Source: Achromobacter aegrifaciens
Lineage (GTDB): Bacteria > Pseudomonadota > Gammaproteobacteria > Burkholderiales > Burkholderiaceae_B
Reading direction: 5' to 3'
NCBI RefSeq assembly: GCF_902859735.1
Contig: NZ_CADIJY010000013.1
Coordinates: 62,001-126,000 of the forward strand
DNA length: 64,000 nt
Below are positions 1-8,396 of this stretch, piece by piece; the stretch's first letter is position 1; every line of letters begins with the position of its first letter. The position numbers and the translations under genes are program-made. Below the pieces are notes generated by a model. The model was not told the DNA's origin. It saw only the letters and a list, made by a program, of their open reading frames with translations, and searched no databases.

Positions 1-1090
1 CGTCGTGCTGGTAGTCGGTCAGGCCGCCGCGCACGCGGATTTTCTCGAAGCCCGCAAACGGATCCTGGTACTCGGCGCGCAGATCGAGGCGGTTGCTGCG
101 CAGCTTCACGTAAGGCACGCCGCCGTGTTCGTGCTCATGGTCGTGATCGTGGCCGTCTTCGTCGTGGTCATGATCATGCCCGCCGCAATGCAGATGAGTA
201 CCGTGCGGGTGGCAGCCTTCGTATTCGTGGTTATGTCCGGGCAGGCCGTACTTGCTTTCCAGATGCGTGAACGCCAGGCCGACGTAGCCGCGCGGCGTGA
301 TCCAGGACATGCCCACCGTACCCTGCGTCGACTCGCTGTACGAACCTTCCAGCTTGCCGCCCGGCCAATCCGGCACGTCATAGTCGCTGGTGCGGCGCTT
401 CAGGCCTTCCACGCGCACCGCGAACTGTCCTTCGCCCGCGGTGATACCCACCGCACCCGCACGTTCCTTGGTGCCCGTGGCGCCGCGCAGCTCGGCCTCG
501 GCTTCTATGCCTTTTTCCGGCACCGCCGTCGGGATCTTCTTGTCCACCACATTGACCACGCCGCCGATCGCGCCGCCCCCATACAGCAGCGTTGCCGGAC
601 CGCGCAGCACTTCGATGCGTTCAGCCAATAGCGGCTCCACCGTCACCGCATGGTCAGGAGAGATGCTGGACGCGTCCATCACCTCGGAGCCGTCGGACAG
701 CACCTTTACCCGCGGCGCAGTCTGGCCGCGGATCACGGGGCGGCTGGCGCCGCCGCCGAAGGTGTCGCTGTTTACGCCGGGCAGGTTCTTCAGCGTGTCG
801 CCCAGGGTGCCGTTGCGCTGCTCGATCAGCGCGTCGCCTTCCAGCACCGAGGCCGGCAAGGTGGTGCTGTTCAGGTCCAGCCCCAGCGGGTTGGCGGAAA
901 CCGTGATCGGCGCCAGCGTCCTGGCGGCCGAGCGTTCCGCCGCGGCTTCCGCGGCTTCGTCGGCCTGCGCGGCGGGCGCAGCCAGCATCAGCGCGCAGAC
1001 CAGAGGCTTCAGCGCACCCCGGCGGCCCGCCCGCAGGGCAACCCTGCCGCCGCGTTCCCTCTGCCACCCCAGTTTCTTGCCATTCATCAT
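1..1090 (-). CDS. znuD: TonB-dependent zinc receptor, ZnuD type (N-terminal part; runs off the window)
   Basis: This is the first 363 residues of an outer-membrane TonB-dependent receptor. A signal peptide ends near residue 43 (QA/DEAAE). A plug domain follows, with the usual LAPITVSANPLG entry, the GVNSDTFGGGASRPVIRGQ stretch and the ERIEVLRGPATLLYGGGAIG motif. At residues about 289-323 an extracellular loop is extremely rich in His, Asp and Glu, with two Cys. That loop is the hallmark of the ZnuD zinc/haem-acquisition receptors of Neisseria and related bacteria. Two Zur-like palindromes sit directly upstream. The start is the first of two consecutive ATG codons, behind a GAAAGAGGG ribosome site. 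The barrel and the C-terminus lie outside the window. The metal specificity is inferred from the loop and the operators. Confidence 0.88.
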   Translation of the reverse strand, partial: MMNGKKLGWQRERGGRVALRAGRRGALKPLVCALMLAAPAAQADEAAEAAAERSAARTLAPITVSANPLGLDLNSTTLPASVLEGDALIEQRNGTLGDTLKNLPGVNSDTFGGGASRPVIRGQTAPRVKVLSDGSEVMDASSISPDHAVTVEPLLAERIEVLRGPATLLYGGGAIGGVVNVVDKKIPTAVPEKGIEAEAELRGATGTKERAGAVGITAGEGQFAVRVEGLKRRTSDYDVPDWPGGKLEGSYSESTQGTVGMSWITPRGYVGLAFTHLESKYGLPGHNHEYEGCHPHGTHLHCGGHDHDHDEDGHDHDHEHEHGGVPYVKLRSNRLDLRAEYQDPFAGFEKIRVRGGLTDYQHD

Positions 1091-1101
1091 CGCCCTCTTT
1101 C

Positions 1102-1115
1102 AAATGTTATAACGT
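1102..1115. promoter_or_regulatory. Zur-box-like palindrome, proximal
   Basis: AAATGTTATAACGT contains the perfect 8-bp palindrome GTTATAAC and lies about 12 bp upstream of the znuD-like start. It matches the AT-rich TGTTATAnnA style of Zur sites. Repression by zinc-loaded Zur is inferred. Confidence 0.6.
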
Positions 1116-1129
1116 ACCAAATAATTGAC

Positions 1130-1146
1130 GAATGATATAACATTTC
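1130..1146. promoter_or_regulatory. Zur-box-like palindrome, distal
   Basis: GAATGATATAACATTTC reads GAAATGTTATATCATTC on the other strand, giving near-symmetric arms. It shares the core TGTTATA with the proximal site, and the site centres are about 30 bp apart. Tandem Zur operators over the receptor promoter are the simplest reading. Confidence 0.65.
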
Positions 1147-1230
1147 GAAAATGACGCAAGCTTGCAGACGCAGTGAATGTACCGCTGCCGCTCATGGCCG
1201 GGCCGGCACGGGCGCGCGTATCATAGGGCG

Positions 1231-1938
1231 ATGGTGTTCCCCCGACTTCCGACTCCTCCCACGCTGACCGACACCGTCGCCAAGCGCCTGCTCGCCGAGA
1301 TCGACGGAGGTCGCGTGCCGCCCGGGGAAAAATTGCCCACGGAAAGCGCGCTGGCGGAGCAGTTCGGCGTCAGCCGCACGGTCATCCGCGAAGCGGTTTC
1401 GCGGCTGCGGCAGGACGGCATCGTCGAAGCGCGACAAGGCAGCGGCGTGTACGTCACCGGCCACGCCGGCAACCGCGCTCTGCGCATCGACGCCGCCGAT
1501 CTGTCCTCGCTGGACGCCGTGCTGCATATCGTGGATCTGCGCCGCGCGCTGGAAACCGAGATCGCCGCGCAAGCCGCGGCAGTGCGGAAAAAGCAGGACA
1601 TGGCGGAGATCGACGCCGCGCTGGCCGCCATTTCGCAGGCTGTGGAAAACGGCGGCGACGGCGTGCAGGAAGACGTCGCCTTCCATCGCAGCATCGCCCG
1701 CGCCACCGGCAACCCCTATTTCCTGACAACCCTGGCCTTCGTCAGCCAGTTCCTGGAAGCGGCCACGCGCGTCACGCGCGCCAACGAGGCGCGCCACGCC
1801 AGCCTGATGCGCGACGTACTGCAGGAACACATCGCCATCGTCGAAGCCATACGCGGCAGGGACGTGGACGGCGCGCGCGAGGCCGCGCGCATCCATATGG
1901 TGAATGCGGCCAAGCGGTTGAGCCAGGCGCACCGCTAG
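1231..1938 (+). CDS. GntR/FadR-family transcriptional regulator (FCD domain), probable regulator of the otn cluster
   Basis: A 235-residue FadR-subfamily GntR regulator. The N-terminal winged helix (residues about 13-77) has the signature LPTESALAEQFGVSRTVIRE. Residues about 90-225 form a helical FCD ligand-binding domain, with the usual metal-site Asp/His positions (LRRALE, FHRSIARATGNP, HEHIAIVEAIRGRD-like spacing). The ATG at 1231 is preferred over an upstream in-frame start because the conserved HTH then begins at the usual distance from the N-terminus. The gene converges on the erythronate/threonate operon, with 36 bp between stop codons. By analogy with other sugar-acid clusters it should repress that operon; the ligand is unknown. 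Confidence 0.85.
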   Translation: MVFPRLPTPPTLTDTVAKRLLAEIDGGRVPPGEKLPTESALAEQFGVSRTVIREAVSRLRQDGIVEARQGSGVYVTGHAGNRALRIDAADLSSLDAVLHIVDLRRALETEIAAQAAAVRKKQDMAEIDAALAAISQAVENGGDGVQEDVAFHRSIARATGNPYFLTTLAFVSQFLEAATRVTRANEARHASLMRDVLQEHIAIVEAIRGRDVDGAREAARIHMVNAAKRLSQAHR

Positions 1939-1974
1939 ACGGGAGCGCCGCGGCGCATGCGCTGCGGCCGGCGC

Positions 1975-3231
1975 CTAGCCGAATGCCTTGATGAAGAAAT
2001 CCCGCGTGCCGAAGTTGCCTGATTTCAGCGCGATGCTGATGTCGCCTTGTGCCGCGGGCGCATGACCGGAGCACCAGGGAACGCCGGGATCGATCTGCTC
2101 ACCGATGGCGATCTGCTGCAGTCCCAACGCCTGCACCACCGCCCCCGAGGTCTCGCCGCCCGCCACGATCAGTTGCCGCACGCCGCGTTCGACCAGACCC
2201 GCCGCGATGCGCGCGATGGCGTCCTCGATCATGGCGCCCGCGCGCGCAGCGCCAAGTTCGCTCTGCGCCTGCCTCACCTGCGCGGGCTGCGCGGTGGAGT
2301 AGATCAGCACGGGGCCATCGTGCATGCGCGCATCGGCCCAAGCCAGCGCCTCGCCCACGACGTCGTGACCCGCAGCCAGCCGCCGCGGATCCAGCGCCAA
2401 CGCCGGCCGGCCGCTTTCAATGAATGCAGCCACCTGGCCATTGGTTGCCGCCGAGCAACTGCCCGCCACCACCGCCTGCAAGCCGCGCTGGCGCGGTTGC
2501 CGGGCGTCCGCGGACGCCGCCGCCAGCCCCCAGTTGCCGGGCAGTCCGATCGCCACGCCCGACCCCGCCGTCACCAGCGGCATGCCGGCAAGCGCGGGGC
2601 CCAAGGCCAGCAGGTCGTCATTGGACACGGCGTCCACGATGGCGATCCCCACACCCTGCGCCTGCAACTCTTGAATGCGGGCGCGGATGGCCTCGCTACC
2701 GCGCGCCACGACGCTGTAGTCGATCAACCCGACTCGGCGGGAAGTCTGCGCGGACAGAACGCGCACCAGATTCGGGTCGGTCATGGGCGTCAGCGGATGG
2801 TGCTGCATGCCCGATTCGTTCAGCAGCACATCCCCTGCGAACAGATAGCCTTTGAACACCGTGCGCTTGTTGTCCGGAAAGGCCGGCGTGGCGATGGTGA
2901 AATCCGTGTCCAGCCGCGTCATCAGCGCATCGGCGACCGGCCCGATGTTGCCCTCGGGCGTGCTGTCGAAAGTGGAGCAATACTTGAAGTAGATCTGTTC
3001 CGCGCCCTGCGCCAGCAGCCACTCCAGCGCCGCCAGCGACTGCGCCACGGCCTCGGCCGCGGGCAGCGTGCGGGTTTTCAGCGCGACCACCACCGCATCC
3101 GCCGCGCCGCGCAGGGGTTCGCCCGGTATGCCTACGGTCTGCACGGTGCGCATGCCGGCGCGCACAAGGTTGTTGGCCAGATCGGTGGCGCCGGTGAAGT
3201 CATCGGCGATGCAGCCCAGTTTGATGCTCAT
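1975..3231 (-). CDS. otnK: 3-oxo-tetronate kinase (four-carbon acid sugar kinase, OtnK/DUF1537)
   Basis: A 418-residue two-domain sugar-acid kinase. The N-terminal domain opens with the family signature CIADDFTGATDLANNLV, where the Asp pair binds the sugar acid. The C-terminal nucleotide-binding domain has GGETSGAVVQALG. In the characterised pathway OtnK phosphorylates 3-oxo-tetronate, or its isomer produced by OtnI, to the 4-phosphate that OtnC then decarboxylates to dihydroxyacetone phosphate. It is the last gene of the operon and overlaps the upstream dehydrogenase gene by 4 bp, so the two are probably translationally coupled. The length is normal for the family and the catalytic motifs are intact. 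Confidence 0.93.
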   Translation of the reverse strand: MSIKLGCIADDFTGATDLANNLVRAGMRTVQTVGIPGEPLRGAADAVVVALKTRTLPAAEAVAQSLAALEWLLAQGAEQIYFKYCSTFDSTPEGNIGPVADALMTRLDTDFTIATPAFPDNKRTVFKGYLFAGDVLLNESGMQHHPLTPMTDPNLVRVLSAQTSRRVGLIDYSVVARGSEAIRARIQELQAQGVGIAIVDAVSNDDLLALGPALAGMPLVTAGSGVAIGLPGNWGLAAASADARQPRQRGLQAVVAGSCSAATNGQVAAFIESGRPALALDPRRLAAGHDVVGEALAWADARMHDGPVLIYSTAQPAQVRQAQSELGAARAGAMIEDAIARIAAGLVERGVRQLIVAGGETSGAVVQALGLQQIAIGEQIDPGVPWCSGHAPAAQGDISIALKSGNFGTRDFFIKAFG

Positions 3232-4136
3232 TTGGCCTCCGGCAGGGCGATGCCCGGGAATATCTTGATCACCGCACTGTCGTCCTCGCGGCCGTGGCCG
3301 GCGCTGGAGGCCTGCATGAACATCTGATGCGCGGTGGAGGCCAGCGGCAAGGGAAAGCGGGTATGCCGGGCGGTGTCCAGCACCAGCCCCAGGTCCTTGA
3401 CGAAGATGTCGACCGCGGAGAGCGGCGTGTAGTCGCCGGCCAGCACATGGGCCATGCGGTTCTCGAACATCCAGCTATTGCCCGCGCTATGCGTGATCAC
3501 TTCATACAGGGCGTCCGCGTCCACGCCTTCGCGCAGTCCCAGCGCCATGGCCTCGGCCGCCGCTGCGATGTGCACGCCCGCCAGCAGCTGGTTGATGATC
3601 TTGACCTTGCTGCCCGCGCCGGCGCGGTCGCCCAGGCGGTAGACCTTGCCGGCCATGGATTCCAGCACCGCGCCGCAGGCGTCATAGGCCGCCGCGCGCC
3701 CGGCGGTCATCATCGTCATCTCGCCCGAAGCCGCGCGCGCGGCGCCGCCCGAGATGGGCGCGTCCAGGTACAGGATGCCCTGCGCTTCGAGCCGCGCCTC
3801 CAGCGCGATGGACCAATTGGGATCCACGGTGGAACACATCACGAACACCGCCCCCGGGCGCAGCGCGGCGGCAAGGCCGCCTTCCCCGTACAGCACCTCC
3901 TCGGTCTGCTGGGCGTTGACGACCACGCTGATGACGATGTCGCAGGCGGCCGCCATGTCGGCCAGGGTGGCGCAGGCCACGCCGCCCTGCACCGCGAATG
4001 CCGCGCAAGCTTCCTTGCGGATGTCGTACACGTGCACGTCGTGGCCCGCCCGGCGCAGGCTTTGCGCGATGCCCGCGCCCATGGCGCCCAGGCCGATGAC
4101 GCCGACTCGGCGGGATGGGGTTTGAGGATTGCTCAT
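3228..4136 (-). CDS. ltnD: L-threonate dehydrogenase (beta-hydroxyacid dehydrogenase family)
   Basis: A 302-residue NAD-dependent beta-hydroxyacid dehydrogenase. The Rossmann motif GLGAMG is at residues 15-20, the substrate motif DAPISGG lies near residue 125, and the catalytic Lys is in SKVKIINQLL. Family members oxidise L-threonate at C2 or C3 to an oxo-tetronate. The call as LtnD rather than generic HIBADH rests on its place between otnK and denD, overlapping otnK by 4 bp. Sequence alone cannot separate threonate from glycerate or 3-hydroxyisobutyrate activity. Confidence 0.85.
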   Translation of the reverse strand: MSNPQTPSRRVGVIGLGAMGAGIAQSLRRAGHDVHVYDIRKEACAAFAVQGGVACATLADMAAACDIVISVVVNAQQTEEVLYGEGGLAAALRPGAVFVMCSTVDPNWSIALEARLEAQGILYLDAPISGGAARAASGEMTMMTAGRAAAYDACGAVLESMAGKVYRLGDRAGAGSKVKIINQLLAGVHIAAAAEAMALGLREGVDADALYEVITHSAGNSWMFENRMAHVLAGDYTPLSAVDIFVKDLGLVLDTARHTRFPLPLASTAHQMFMQASSAGHGREDDSAVIKIFPGIALPEAK

Positions 4137-4181
4137 ATCGTTGGCGGCCCGGCTACGGTAGGAATGGAGAGCTGCCGGCGC

Positions 4182-5156
4182 TCAGCGCGGCAGGTCGTCG
4201 GCCATGTAGGCGCGGATGATGTCCGCGAAGTCGGCGTCGCCGCGCAGGCCCAGGCGCTCGGCCCGAGCGGTGTCCCAGCGTCCAGGCCAGCTGCCCACGA
4301 TGCGCTCGACGCGCTCGTCAGGCTTCCAGCCGACACGGCCGGCGACCTCCTCGCCCGCGACCTCTCGCAGCGCTTGCACCATTTCGCTTGCCGTGACCGA
4401 CACGCCAGGCAAATTGATGGGAGCGCGGTCCGCGACGGCGGCCGTCTCGAGCTCGCAGCCGGCGATCAGGGCCTGTATCGCGCCGCGCGGCGACAGCAGC
4501 CACAGGCGCGTATCGGCGCTGACCGGGCAGGCGGCCTCCAAGCCGTTCAATGGTTCGCGGATGATGCCGCTGGCAAACGACGACGCCGCCGCATTGGGCC
4601 GCCCCGGACGCACGCTGATGGTGGGCAGGCGCAGCACGCGCCCGTCCACGTAGCCGCGCCGCGTGTAGTCCGCCAGCAGCAGTTCGGCAATGGCCTTCTG
4701 CGTGCCGTAGGACGATTGGGGATTGAGCGCGGTATCGTCGCGCACGGTGTCGGGCAGCGCGCCGCCGTACACCGCGACCGAACTGGTGAAGATTACCCGC
4801 GGCTTGTGGCCCAGCGCGCGGCAGGTTTCGAGCAGCGCGCGCGACGCGTCCAGGTTGATGCGCATCCCCAGGTCGAAGTCCGCCTCAGCCTGCCCGCTGA
4901 CGATGGCGGCCAGATGGAAGATGGCGCGGGTTTGCGTGTCAATGGCCTGCCGCAGCATCGCGGGGTCGGCGATATCGCCAAGCTGCGCATGGATGCGCGG
5001 ATCGTCCGGCCCCTGCGCCTGCACCACATCCAGCAGGTCGATCCGCGTGATGGCTTCGGGCTTGCCGCCATCCAATGCCAGCGTGCCGCGCTCCAGCAAC
5101 TTGCGGGCCAGGCGCTGCCCCAGGAATCCGGCGCCGCCGGTGATGAGTATCTTCAT
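4182..5156 (-). CDS. denD: D-erythronate dehydrogenase (extended SDR)
   Basis: A 324-residue NAD-dependent epimerase-like SDR. The N-terminus [17 protein letters not shown] carries the GxxGxxG motif at residues 7-13. The catalytic region shows SSVAVYGG with the active-site Ser, then YGTQK (YxxxK). DenD oxidises D-erythronate to 2-oxo-tetronate, which OtnI isomerises. The ATG at 5156 is chosen because it puts the Rossmann motif at the N-terminus and overlaps the otnI stop codon by 4 bp. An upstream extension in this frame only reads through otnI out of frame. Having this gene beside ltnD lets one operon take both erythronate and threonate. Confidence 0.9.
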   Translation of the reverse strand: MKILITGGAGFLGQRLARKLLERGTLALDGGKPEAITRIDLLDVVQAQGPDDPRIHAQLGDIADPAMLRQAIDTQTRAIFHLAAIVSGQAEADFDLGMRINLDASRALLETCRALGHKPRVIFTSSVAVYGGALPDTVRDDTALNPQSSYGTQKAIAELLLADYTRRGYVDGRVLRLPTISVRPGRPNAAASSFASGIIREPLNGLEAACPVSADTRLWLLSPRGAIQALIAGCELETAAVADRAPINLPGVSVTASEMVQALREVAGEEVAGRVGWKPDERVERIVGSWPGRWDTARAERLGLRGDADFADIIRAYMADDLPR

Positions 5157-5953
5157 ATCGCGGTATGCCCCGTGTGTGTCAGATAGGGCCGGGCCCAGCC
5201 CAGCCCGGCGGAGGTGCCGGCCCGGGGCCGGTATTCGCAACCGATCCAGCCGGCATAACCCAACGCATCGATCTGTTCGAACAGATATGGATAGTTCAGC
5301 TCTCCCAGGTCCGGCTCGTGGCGGTCGGGCACACCCGCGATCTGGATGTGGCCGATGCCCGCCATGTCGCGCTTGAGCTTGACCGCGATATCGCCTTCCA
5401 CGATCTGGCAGTGGTAGATGTCGAACTGGACTTTCAGATTGTCTGCGCCGACTTCGGCACAGACGGCTTGGGCCTCGTCCTGGCGGTTGAGAAAGAATCC
5501 CGGAATGTCGCGCGTGTTGATCGGCTCGATCACCACCGTCACGTCGGCGGATGCCGCAGCGCGCGCGGCCCACACAAGGTTCTCCAGATAGACCGCGCGA
5601 TGCGCCGCGCGGTCCTGTCCGGGCTGTATCAGCCCAGCCATCAGATGCAGCTTGCGGTTGCCCAGCGCAGCGGCATATTCCAAGGCTTGGTCGACTCCGC
5701 GCCGAAACTCGCTTTCACGGCCTGGCAGCGAGGCTGTGCCGCGCTCGCCCGCGGCCCAATCCCCGGGCGGCGCGTTGAACAGCGCCTGGGTCAACCCTTG
5801 CGCTTGCAGCCGCGCCTTGAGTTCGGCTGCCGGGTACTCGTAGGGAAACAGGAACTCCACTCCCGCGAATCCGTCCCCCGCGGCCGCGGCAAACCGGTCC
5901 AGGAAAGGATGCTCGGTGTACATCATGCTGAGATTGGCGGCCAGGCGCGGCAT
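5153..5953 (-). CDS. otnI: 2-oxo-tetronate isomerase (hydroxypyruvate isomerase family)
   Basis: A 266-residue TIM-barrel isomerase of the Hyi/OtnI family. It starts [20 protein letters not shown], typical of the family. Metal and catalytic residues lie in [30 protein letters not shown] and GCEYRP. It converts 2-oxo-tetronate to 3-oxo-tetronate, linking DenD to OtnK. It overlaps denD by 4 bp and lies 14 bp downstream of otnC, within one minus-strand transcription unit. The start at 5953 is supported by family length; a longer in-frame extension upstream is an artefact running into otnC. Confidence 0.9.
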   Translation of the reverse strand: MPRLAANLSMMYTEHPFLDRFAAAAGDGFAGVEFLFPYEYPAAELKARLQAQGLTQALFNAPPGDWAAGERGTASLPGRESEFRRGVDQALEYAAALGNRKLHLMAGLIQPGQDRAAHRAVYLENLVWAARAAASADVTVVIEPINTRDIPGFFLNRQDEAQAVCAEVGADNLKVQFDIYHCQIVEGDIAVKLKRDMAGIGHIQIAGVPDRHEPDLGELNYPYLFEQIDALGYAGWIGCEYRPRAGTSAGLGWARPYLTHTGHTAI

Positions 5954-5967
5954 CGCGATTCCTTGAT

Positions 5968-6606
5968 TCAATAGCGCGCGCCGAACACGTCGCGCAGTTC
6001 GTCGATCGCCGCCGCGCTCAATGGCGCCGGCCGGGGATCGCTCATCAGCCACAGGCGGGCGGTTTCTTCCAGTTCTTCCAGCGCGTAAGCCGCATGCGCC
6101 ACGGAACGCTCCCACACCACCGGCCCCAGGCGCTCGAATAGCGCCCCGCGCACCTCTCCGGCCACGGCGGCGACCTCGGCTGCGGCCTGCGGGTCGCCGG
6201 GACGGCGATAGGGGATCAGCGGAATCCTGCCGACCTTCATGACCTGATAGGGCGTGATCGGCGGCAGCACTTCATCGGGCCGCCATACGCCCGCGAGCGT
6301 CAGCGCCACCAGATGCGTGGAATGCGTATGCACGATGCCGCGAGCGCCGGGACTGGCCTGGTAGATGCCGCGATGCAGCTCCAGCGTCTTGGACGGCTTG
6401 CCGCCCGAAACATGCCTGCCCGCCGCATCGACCTTGGACAGTTGGACGGGATCCAGCCTGCCCAGGCAGGCATCGGTCGGCGTGATCAGCCAGCCATCGT
6501 CCAGGCGCGCGCTGATGTTGCCGGCGGCGCCCACGGTATAGCCACGGTTGTAGAGGCTGGCGCCTACGGCGCAGATCTCTTCGCGGATGCGGGATTCTTC
6601 GGTCAT
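5968..6606 (-). CDS. otnC: 3-oxo-tetronate 4-phosphate decarboxylase (class II aldolase fold)
   Basis: A 212-residue class II aldolase/adducin-family protein. [10 protein letters not shown] binds the substrate phosphate or enediolate, and [10 protein letters not shown] supplies Zn-binding His residues. The family member OtnC decarboxylates 3-oxo-tetronate 4-phosphate to dihydroxyacetone phosphate. It is the first gene of the otnC-otnI-denD-ltnD-otnK operon. A start 21 bp further upstream (6627) is possible; [10 protein letters not shown] at 6606 gives the typical family length. No Bug or other transporter gene is attached to this operon in the window, so uptake must be encoded elsewhere. Confidence 0.9.
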   Translation of the reverse strand: MTEESRIREEICAVGASLYNRGYTVGAAGNISARLDDGWLITPTDACLGRLDPVQLSKVDAAGRHVSGGKPSKTLELHRGIYQASPGARGIVHTHSTHLVALTLAGVWRPDEVLPPITPYQVMKVGRIPLIPYRRPGDPQAAAEVAAVAGEVRGALFERLGPVVWERSVAHAAYALEELEETARLWLMSDPRPAPLSAAAIDELRDVFGARY

Positions 6607-6685
6607 GGACGCCCGCCGGCCGGACAAGGGGCGAGCATGCGTAATGTGGATGCCAAGGGCATGACGACGTTGCCTTCCAAGAGTG

Positions 6686-6712
6686 AAGTCATAATGTCAT
6701 CATACAAATTTG
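6686..6712 (-). promoter_or_regulatory. candidate otn operator/promoter region
   Basis: This is an AT-rich stretch about 90 bp upstream of otnC, in otherwise GC-rich DNA. It contains ATGTCATCAT, whose ATG/CAT ends resemble a loose GntR-type half-site pair. The evidence is base composition and position only; no strong -35/-10 pair was found. Confidence 0.25.
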
Positions 6713-6784
6713 CCGTAAAGCACAGTGCCAGGGTAAACACTGAGCGATAGGACGCGGCCGGACGCCAACCCGGCCGCAACGGTT

Positions 6785-7702
6785 TCAGTCTTGCTGCCTG
6801 GCGCCCAGCTCCACGCCGGCCAGTTGCTCGGACAGGCGGGCGACGGCGGTGTGGTCCTGGCCCTTGCCCAGCGTCTTGCCGGCCGAGGCCCAAAGTTCGC
6901 GGCACAGCGAGGCAAACGGCGTGGGCGTGCCGGTGTCGGTCGCGATGCCTAGCGCAATGCCCAGGTCCTTGACCATCAGGTCCAGGCCGAAGCCCGAATT
7001 GAACTGGCGCGACAGCACGAACTGCTTGAACTTCTTCTGGGTGGAATTGTTCATGCCGGTCGACGCGTTGAGTACGTCGACGATAACGTTCGGATCCAGG
7101 CCGAACTGCTGGCCGATCAGCATGGCCTCGACGCCGATCAGGAAGCCGCCTGCCGACACCAGGTTGTTCAACGCCTTCATGGCATGGGCGCTGCCCACCT
7201 CACCCACGGGCGTGATCGTCGTGCCCATGCTGGACAGGGCCGGACGCACCCGCTCCAGCGTCGCCGCGGGTCCGCCGTACATGATGGCCAGTTCGCCCGT
7301 GCGGGCGCGCGGCACGCCGCCGGAAACCGGCGCGTCGACCATGACGCCGCCAGCGGCGGCCACGGCCTGCGCCAGGCGCTGGGTATGCGCCGGCACGCCG
7401 GAACTCATGTCCACGACCACGCTACCCTGGTGCAAACCCGCCAGCACGCCCTGTTCGCCGTTCAGCACCTGCTCGACGATCGCGCTGGTGGGCAGCATGG
7501 TGAAGATGATGTCGGACTGCGCGGCCAATTCGGCGCAGGTGGCTGCGGCCTGGCCGCCTACTTCCTGGGCGAACTTGGCGGCCTGGCCGGGCACGGCGTC
7601 GAACACCGTGACCGCAAAACCGGCCTGCACCAGGCGGGCCGCCATGGGCCAACCCATGCTGCCGATGCCGATCAGGCCCACCCGCTCTTGCGGGGCGTTC
7701 AT
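6785..7702 (-). CDS. NAD(P)-dependent beta-hydroxyacid dehydrogenase (HIBADH family)
   Basis: A 305-residue beta-hydroxyacid dehydrogenase. It has GLIGIGSMGWPMAARL (Rossmann GxGxMG), DAPVSGGVPRA (substrate motif) and AMKALNNLVSAGG with the catalytic Lys. It is a second paralogue beside ltnD but belongs to a different unit, overlapping the CMD-family gene by 4 bp. Family substrates include 3-hydroxyisobutyrate, tartronate semialdehyde, gamma-hydroxybutyrate and glycerate; the sequence does not choose among them. The ATG at 7702 places the Rossmann motif near residue 10. The pair is probably controlled by the divergent GntR regulator at 8397. Confidence 0.85.
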   Translation of the reverse strand: MNAPQERVGLIGIGSMGWPMAARLVQAGFAVTVFDAVPGQAAKFAQEVGGQAAATCAELAAQSDIIFTMLPTSAIVEQVLNGEQGVLAGLHQGSVVVDMSSGVPAHTQRLAQAVAAAGGVMVDAPVSGGVPRARTGELAIMYGGPAATLERVRPALSSMGTTITPVGEVGSAHAMKALNNLVSAGGFLIGVEAMLIGQQFGLDPNVIVDVLNASTGMNNSTQKKFKQFVLSRQFNSGFGLDLMVKDLGIALGIATDTGTPTPFASLCRELWASAGKTLGKGQDHTAVARLSEQLAGVELGARQQD

Positions 7703-8112
7703 GCCTTGGACTCCTTGAAAGCGCCCTCTTCTTCCAGCACCTGGTTGGCGACCTTGAACGCGTCCAGCCCCGCCGGGATGCCGCAGTAGACCGTGGCCTG
7801 CAGCAGGATTTCCTTGATCTCCTCGACCGTCACGCCGTTGTTCAGCGCGCCCTTGACGTGCAGCTTGATCTCGGCCGGGCGGTTCAGCGCGGTCAGCATG
7901 GCCAGGTTGAGCATGCTGCGGGTCTTCTTTTCCAGACCGGGACGGCCCCAGGTATAGCCCCAGCACCATTCGGTGGTGATGTGCTGGAAGGCCATCATGA
8001 ATTCGTTGGCGCGGGCGATGGAGCCGTCCACGTATTCCGTGCCCAGCACTTCGCGGCGCAGGTTCAGGCCTTGGTCGAACAGGGCCTGGGTTTCGGATTT
8101 GATGTCTGCCAT
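7699..8112 (-). CDS. carboxymuconolactone decarboxylase (CMD)-family protein
   Basis: A 137-residue all-helical CMD-family protein, close in size and motifs to PcaC. It has TTEWCWGYTWGRPGLEKKTR, NLAMLTALNRPAEIKLHVKG and ALNNGVTVEEIKEILLQATVY, the usual block around the active-site His. It lacks the CxxC pair of AhpD-type peroxidases, so a decarboxylase or isomerase-like role is more likely than alkylhydroperoxidase. It is the first gene of a two-gene unit reading away from the operator region at 8173-8256. A role in protocatechuate degradation is not supported, as no other pca genes are nearby. Confidence 0.85.
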   Translation of the reverse strand: MADIKSETQALFDQGLNLRREVLGTEYVDGSIARANEFMMAFQHITTEWCWGYTWGRPGLEKKTRSMLNLAMLTALNRPAEIKLHVKGALNNGVTVEEIKEILLQATVYCGIPAGLDAFKVANQVLEEEGAFKESKA

Positions 8113-8172
8113 GAGTTCCTCTTGTGATGGGGTGACGGGCTTTGCAGGGGATTTACGCCCACTGTTTTGTCT

Positions 8173-8187
8173 GATTGTCCGGCAATT
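8173..8187. promoter_or_regulatory. imperfect GntR/FCD operator
   Basis: GATTGTCCGGCAATT is an imperfect copy (5 of 7 arm positions) of the palindrome at 8210-8224. The two sites are 37 bp apart in the divergent promoter region, flanking the likely minus-strand promoter. Confidence 0.55.
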
Positions 8188-8209
8188 TTCCCGCGATCGT
8201 CAATAGTCT

Positions 8210-8224
8210 GATTGTCTGACAATC
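8210..8224. promoter_or_regulatory. perfect GntR/FCD operator palindrome
   Basis: GATTGTCTGACAATC is a perfect 7-1-7 palindrome of the TTGTCnGACAA class bound by FCD-type GntR regulators. It lies just upstream of the plus-strand promoter and 98 bp from the CMD gene start. It is very probably the target of the adjacent regulator at 8397. Confidence 0.75.
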
Positions 8225-8227
8225 TGC

Positions 8228-8256
8228 TTGACTGAAAAAATAGTGCACCTCATAAT
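8228..8256 (+). promoter_or_regulatory. sigma70-type promoter for the GntR regulator
   Basis: TTGACT and CATAAT are separated by 17 bp, close to the sigma70 consensus. The promoter starts 4 bp after the perfect operator palindrome, which suggests autorepression of the gene at 8397. The leader would be about 135 nt. Confidence 0.6.
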
Positions 8257-8396
8257 TTGCCGCAGGGCATGCCCCGCGAGCACGACCTGCCAACGGGATA
8301 TATTGCGTCTTTACATTGACACGGCGGTCCGCCGCGACGAGGCCATGAGCCTGCGCCGCCGCTCGAACCCGCCGCCCGGATAAGCGAGAAACAGCA

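Noticed and set aside
2047-5186. Long plus-strand open frames opposite the otn operon
   Set aside because: They are antisense to well-supported genes, are rich in His/Arg/Gln as expected for mirror frames of GC-rich codons, and match no family.
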